A stretch of DNA of 64,000 bases from Synechococcus sp. LA31. GTDB lineage: Bacteria > Cyanobacteriota > Cyanobacteriia > PCC-6307 > Cyanobiaceae. The stretch lies in the NCBI RefSeq assembly GCF_018502385.1, contig NZ_CP075523.1, positions 1,364,001 to 1,428,000 of the forward strand. The letters run 5' to 3'. Under the pieces are notes generated by a model that was not told the origin of the DNA, did no database searches, and worked only from the letters and a program-made list of their open reading frames with translations. A program made the position numbers and the translations under genes. Positions 59,949 to 64,000 of the stretch are shown in pieces. Each line of letters starts with the position of its first letter. Within the stretch, counting starts at the first letter, position 1.

Positions 59949-60641
59949 TCAGAAAGCTTCCAACGCCCGGCGGTAAGCGGCAACCTGCAGATCCACGCCG
60001 GTGATGGCAGTGCCCACCACCACGGCGTCCGCACCCAGGCCGATCGCCTGCCGGGCCTGCTCAGCGCTGGCGATTCCCCCTTCGCAGATCAGCAGGGCCC
60101 CATCCGGCAGCTGCTGGCTCAGGCCTGGCAACAGATCCCAGGCAGGGGGCTGCTGCTCGGCCGTGGCTTCCGTGTAACCAAACAGGGTGGTCCCCACCCA
60201 CTGGCAACCCAGCTCAGCGGCGCGCACGCCGTTGACCAGGCTGTCGACATCAGCCATCAGCACCGCGCCGAGATCTCGACGGGCTCGCTGCACCAGCTCC
60301 GCCAGATCAGCACCATCCGGGCGTTGGCGCTCGGTGCAATCCAGGGCGATCACATCGGCGCCTGCCGCCCAGACCGCTTGAATCTCCTCCCAGCCCGGTG
60401 TGATGTAGACGGGGCTATCGGGGAAGGTGCGCTTCCACAGGCCCACGATCAAGGCCTCAGGGCAGCGGCGCCGCACTGCACCAATGTGCTCGGGGCTCTC
60501 TAGCCGCACACCGATGGCGCCGTTGTTGAGGCTGGCTTCCGCCATGGCAGCGATCACCTCGCACTGACGCATCGGTGAGCCCTCGGGCGCCTGCACCGAC
60601 ACGATCAGCCCGCCCTTCAGACGATCGCGATCAGGCAGCAC
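59949..60641 (-). CDS. nanE: N-acetylmannosamine-6-phosphate 2-epimerase
   Basis: The 230-residue TIM-barrel protein has GLIVSVQAPEGSPM, the catalytic Lys in VGLWKRTFPDSPVYITP, and ICEGGIASAEQA. It interconverts ManNAc-6-P and GlcNAc-6-P. GTG 60641 is preferred, because upstream sequence overlaps the adjacent gene. Other sialic-acid genes are absent here. Confidence 0.9.
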   Translation of the reverse strand: MLPDRDRLKGGLIVSVQAPEGSPMRQCEVIAAMAEASLNNGAIGVRLESPEHIGAVRRRCPEALIVGLWKRTFPDSPVYITPGWEEIQAVWAAGADVIALDCTERQRPDGADLAELVQRARRDLGAVLMADVDSLVNGVRAAELGCQWVGTTLFGYTEATAEQQPPAWDLLPGLSQQLPDGALLICEGGIASAEQARQAIGLGADAVVVGTAITGVDLQVAAYRRALEAF

Positions 60642-61065
60642 GACGGCTCTCCTGATCCGGAAGCCAGGAGCGCAGCTGCACCAAGGCTGGATGGCTGGGC
60701 GCCGGCGCCGGCCGCGTGGCACGGGGCAGCTGGGGCTCAATCCGCCTCAGTGGAGCCAACGTCTGCACCTTGGATTGAGGCACCGGTGCGGAGACAGGAT
60801 CCACGTGGATGGGCTCCGGTGGAGAGCTTTGAACCGGCACGGATTGCTGCGCGGCGTTCTGCCACCAAGCCCAACCTTCCGGCTCAGCCGCAAACAGCTC
60901 TGTGGCCAGTGCATCCAGGCTGCTCACCCCATGGCGATGCACCCACTGGCCCATCAATCGCTGCATCGAGATGGCATCCCGTGCTGCAAGCGCAGCCTGG
61001 AGGGCCTGAAGTTGGGCCTGACGGCGGGCTTGAGGGGATGGAGGAGCGGAGGGTCTTGCAGCCAC
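60631..61065 (-). CDS. Hypothetical protein
   Basis: The 144-residue protein has an N-terminal helical part (QALQAALAARDAISMQRL) followed by a Pro-rich, low-complexity tail. No function recognised. GTG start. It lies between the ABC permease gene (9-base gap) and nanE (11-base overlap), so it probably belongs to the same operon. Confidence 0.6.
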   Translation of the reverse strand: MAARPSAPPSPQARRQAQLQALQAALAARDAISMQRLMGQWVHRHGVSSLDALATELFAAEPEGWAWWQNAAQQSVPVQSSPPEPIHVDPVSAPVPQSKVQTLAPLRRIEPQLPRATRPAPAPSHPALVQLRSWLPDQESRRAA

Positions 61066-61074
61066 GGAAGGGGT

Positions 61075-61941
61075 TCAGGCGAGCTTGCGATCCAGCAGCG
61101 GGCGGATCAACAGGAACAGGCCGAGCGCTAACGCCGCCAGCACCCCCAGGCAGGCCGCAGCGCTGAGCTCGCCATAGGGAGCTTCAAGAACCACAGCCGA
61201 CAGGGAGAACTGACCGGCGTAGGCCGCACGGATCGGTTCAATCGCGAAGGTAAGGGGATTCAGGGCCGCAAGCCAGCCCAACCAGGCCGGCATGAACGAA
61301 ATCGGGGCCAGGGCGGTGCTGGCAAACAAAAGCGGCAGGTTGGCCACAAAGATCACCGCAATCAGCTCGATATGGCCGGGCAGGGCAAACGCCAACCCCA
61401 GGCTGAGGCCGGTCACGGCGAACACCAACAGCAGCAGCGTGACGAGCACCAACACCAACCCGGCCCCACCGGGCCAGCCATAACCAAGGGCCCAGGCGGT
61501 GGCCATGATCGCCACGCTCTGCACCAAGCTCAGGGCCGTGATGTAAAGCACCGAGGCCAACACGATCGAGCTACGTGAGCGCAGCGGCGCCACCAGCAGG
61601 CGATTCAAAAAGCCGAATTCACGATCGAACATCACCGGCAGACCAGCGTTGAGGGCGGCGCTGAAGGCGGTGAACACAATCACGCCGGCCCCAAGGAAAC
61701 GTCCGTAGCTCATGCCGTCAGGCAGCAGGCCCTCGGGGGCATTGGCAAACAGCGCCCCGAACAGCACGAGCCAGATCAACGGTTGCAGCACACCGGCCAC
61801 GAGGGTGGATGGGCGGCGCGCCAACTGCAGAAATAACCGCCGCGTCAACGCCAGGGTTTCCTGCATCAGCTCAGAGCTGGCCGAGCGGGGTGCCGTGGCG
61901 CCGGCCGGAGCGTTGAGCAGGGAGGGGGCGGCGCTGGTCAT
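61075..61941 (-). CDS. ABC-2 type exporter permease
   Basis: The 288-residue membrane protein has about six helices and ABC-2 family features (RRPSTLVAGVLQPLIWLVLFG near helix 1; EFGFLNRLLVAPLRS). It partners the ATPase gene upstream. Substrate unknown. ATG 61941 is chosen over the preceding GTG. Confidence 0.9.
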   Translation of the reverse strand: MTSAAPSLLNAPAGATAPRSASSELMQETLALTRRLFLQLARRPSTLVAGVLQPLIWLVLFGALFANAPEGLLPDGMSYGRFLGAGVIVFTAFSAALNAGLPVMFDREFGFLNRLLVAPLRSRSSIVLASVLYITALSLVQSVAIMATAWALGYGWPGGAGLVLVLVTLLLLVFAVTGLSLGLAFALPGHIELIAVIFVANLPLLFASTALAPISFMPAWLGWLAALNPLTFAIEPIRAAYAGQFSLSAVVLEAPYGELSAAACLGVLAALALGLFLLIRPLLDRKLA

Positions 61942-61995
61942 CACAACGGGAGGAAGAACAACAACAAAACAAAATCGAGTGAAGCCGGCTGGTCG

Positions 61996-63039
61996 TTAGC
62001 GCATGGATTGCTTGCGTTCGGCCTTGGGATCACGGCTACCGGCCACCGCCAGCTCCGCATCCATCAGGGTGCGGCCGGTGGCCTGGAGATACACATCATC
62101 AAGGCTGGGCCGGCTCTGAGCGAGGGCGAAGACCGGCAGCTGGGCCGCGTTGAGCTGACGGCGCAGTTGCTCCACCACCCCGTCGTGCTCCACCACCAGA
62201 TTGAGTGAATAGCCCTGGGCGCGGTTCACCACCACCTGGCGCACGCCCTCGCAGCCCTGCAGCAGCTGCTGCACCCGCAGGGCTTCCTGTTCATCGCTGA
62301 ATTCACGCACCCTCAGGGTGACCCGATCGCCCCCCAGCGCCGCCTTCAGTTCCGAGGGTTGACCGGCGGCGATGACCCGGCCGCCCTCGATGATGGCGAG
62401 CTGATCAGCAAGGGCATCCACCTCCTCGAGGTAATGGCTACTGAGCAGCACCGTGGTGCCCTGATCGCGTAGCTGGCGGAGCACCTGCCAGATCGCTGCG
62501 CGGCTCTCGATATCGAGCCCCACGGTGGGTTCATCCAGCACCAGCACCTGGGGCTGGTGCAACAGGCCCGAGGCCAAATCCAGGCGGCGACGCATCCCAC
62601 CGGAGTAGGTGCCGCTGCGGCGATCTATCCACTCGCCCATGGCCAGCAGCTCGATGAGCTCGGCAATGCGTTGATCGCGCCTGCTGCGGGGCAGGTGATA
62701 CAGATCTCCCTGCAGCTGCAGCAGTTCGCGGCCCGAAAGGATCTTGTCGAGCGCAACCTCCTGTGCCACATACCCCAGCCGCTCACGCACGGCCCGCGGG
62801 TTGGCGAGGGCATCCAGCCCTGCCACGCGCACGCTGCCACTTGAGGGAGCCAGCAGGGTGGCGAGGATGCGCAGGGTGGTGGTTTTGCCCGCCCCATTGG
62901 GACCGAGCAGACCAAACAGACTGCCGGTGGGCACGCTCAGATTGAGACCATCGAGGGCTACCACGGCCTTCTCGGCCTTGCCGTAGCGCTTGCTCACGTT
63001 GTGGAGCTCGATCACCGCTTCCGGCATCTCTTGCCGCAT
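61996..63039 (-). CDS. ABC exporter ATPase (DrrA/daunorubicin-resistance type)
   Basis: The protein has Walker A (GLLGPNGAGKTTTLRIL), the signature TYSGGMRRRLDLASGLL, and Walker B (VLVLDEPTVGLD), followed by a C-terminal DrrA-type extension. ATG 63039 or 63027 is likely; upstream sequence overlaps ctaB. It forms an exporter with the adjacent permease, with substrate unknown. Confidence 0.92.
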   Translation of the reverse strand: MRQEMPEAVIELHNVSKRYGKAEKAVVALDGLNLSVPTGSLFGLLGPNGAGKTTTLRILATLLAPSSGSVRVAGLDALANPRAVRERLGYVAQEVALDKILSGRELLQLQGDLYHLPRSRRDQRIAELIELLAMGEWIDRRSGTYSGGMRRRLDLASGLLHQPQVLVLDEPTVGLDIESRAAIWQVLRQLRDQGTTVLLSSHYLEEVDALADQLAIIEGGRVIAAGQPSELKAALGGDRVTLRVREFSDEQEALRVQQLLQGCEGVRQVVVNRAQGYSLNLVVEHDGVVEQLRRQLNAAQLPVFALAQSRPSLDDVYLQATGRTLMDAELAVAGSRDPKAERKQSMR

Positions 63040-63088
63040 CACTTCAGCCAAGCGCCCAGGCTCCGCACAGCCATTGAGAGGAATCAAT

Positions 63089-64000
63089 CTAGAAAGCTGA
63101 GGCCGGCAATATCGCCGCAAGGGTGAAACCTGGTTTGCCGGACCCGGCCATAGCGATCAAATCCCAGCCTTGGCTGCTGAACTGCTCACCAGCCGGAAGG
63201 CGCGCCATCAAGAGCAATAGGCAGATTCCAAAGAGATAGAAGATCGACCAGCGGAACAGGCCACGGGCGCGCTGCACGTCGTCGGGATCTTGATGCAGGC
63301 GCCAGGCCATCTGGATCAAGCGGGCGTTGAAGGGCAGCAGCAGCAGGCCGTAAAGCAAACCACCGCTAGGCAAGGCCCACACCCCAAGCAGGCTGAGGGC
63401 CACGGTGGCGGCCGCATAGAGGCTGATGCCCCGGGCCGTAGCGGCCGTGCCCTTCACCACCGGGAGCATGGGGATGCCCACAGCGCGGTAGTCGTCCTTG
63501 AGAAGCAGGGCCAAAGCCCAGAAGTGGGCAGGCGTCCACACCATTACCAGCGCGAACAACCACCAGCTGCTCAAGCCCAGGTGGCCGGTAGCGGCGGCGG
63601 CGCCCACCAGAGGCGGAATCGCTCCAGCCACACCACCGATCACGATGTTCTGGGTGGTGCGCGGCTTGAGCAGCACGGTGTAGAGCAGCACGTAGCTACA
63701 CAGGCCCAGCAACGCCAGGCTTGCGGCCAGGCAGTTCACCCCTCCCACCAGCAGGGTGGAAGCGGTGAGCGCCAGGGCCACCGCGATGGCAAAGGCTGTG
63801 CCCATCGAGAGGCGGCCAGATGGCAGGGCACGAGCGCTGGTGCGCTGCATCCGGCCATCAAGCTCCTGCTCCCAAAGACAATTGAGAACGCCGGCAGCGG
63901 CAGCAGCCAAGGCACCGCCACCGAGGGTGCAGGCCAGCCGCAGCGGCGGCAAAGGCCATCCTTCCGAGAGGGCCATCCCCCCCAACGTGGTGGCCAACAG
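63089..64000 (-). CDS. ctaB: Protoheme IX farnesyltransferase (haem O synthase), start outside window
   Basis: The frame is open through the right edge, so the N-terminus is missing. UbiA-family motifs [39 protein letters not shown] and [14 protein letters not shown] fit CtaB. It farnesylates haem b for terminal oxidase assembly. It is upstream of the ABC exporter genes in the same orientation. Confidence 0.93.
   Translation of the reverse strand: MLATTLGGMALSEGWPLPPLRLACTLGGGALAAAAAGVLNCLWEQELDGRMQRTSARALPSGRLSMGTAFAIAVALALTASTLLVGGVNCLAASLALLGLCSYVLLYTVLLKPRTTQNIVIGGVAGAIPPLVGAAAATGHLGLSSWWLFALVMVWTPAHFWALALLLKDDYRAVGIPMLPVVKGTAATARGISLYAAATVALSLLGVWALPSGGLLYGLLLLPFNARLIQMAWRLHQDPDDVQRARGLFRWSIFYLFGICLLLLMARLPAGEQFSSQGWDLIAMAGSGKPGFTLAAILPASAF

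Overview
The window reads as chromosome of a unicellular picocyanobacterium of the Synechococcus/Cyanobium type. It carries photosystem I genes (psaF, psaJ), cytochrome b6f genes (petC, petA, petG), chlI, a lycopene cyclase, a high-light-inducible protein, CAAD, DUF3067 and DUF3370 family genes. Most of the DNA is GC-rich and tightly packed, with many 1-11 bp start/stop overlaps. I see no rRNA, CRISPR array, insertion sequence or prophage. No gap between genes exceeds about 215 bases.

Region by region. 1-2341: end of a GH57 glucan branching enzyme and an ArsS-type radical SAM enzyme. 2342-9611: a visibly AT-richer block of four genes unlike its surroundings: a tyrosinase and a tyrosine-decarboxylase-family PLP enzyme with a C-terminal EF-hand pair (+ strand), convergent with an operon encoding a pentameric ligand-gated ion channel (Cys-loop/Pro-loop receptor family) and a membrane-anchored periplasmic binding protein (- strand). 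9612-14654: crtL, a conserved unknown and gyrA, overlapping. 14700-19321: DUF39, CAAD protein, guaB3, trxA, LOG protein. 19318-29462: hisH, rsmD, petG, cytM-like, trmJ, a beta-lactamase-fold protein, DUF3370, chlI, ruvC, 5-formyl-THF cycloligase, small proteins, sufE, hom. 29473-41003: part of a peptide-type ABC transporter, a DUF1400 hydrolase, MFS and CDF transporters, ychF, an HlyD-type adaptor, wecB, pilT, hli. 41039-49789: tsaD, psaFJ, gmk, an NFACT protein, tatC, DUF3067, petCA, lgt, cobM, tRNA-Val. 49862-64000: rodZ-like, ppx, ubiA, S66 peptidase, ispD, a GT9-like protein, a K+ channel, fabG, groL, nanE, an ABC exporter pair and the downstream part of ctaB.

The most unusual feature is the 2.3-9.6 kb block. 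Tyrosinase hydroxylates or oxidises phenols, and the decarboxylase family turns tyrosine or DOPA into tyramine or dopamine. The neighbouring operon encodes a relative of animal neurotransmitter receptors plus a solute-binding protein. My hypothesis is an accessory aromatic-amine production and sensing cassette, with calcium control suggested by the EF-hands. The protein family assignments rest on visible motifs; the joint function is inference.
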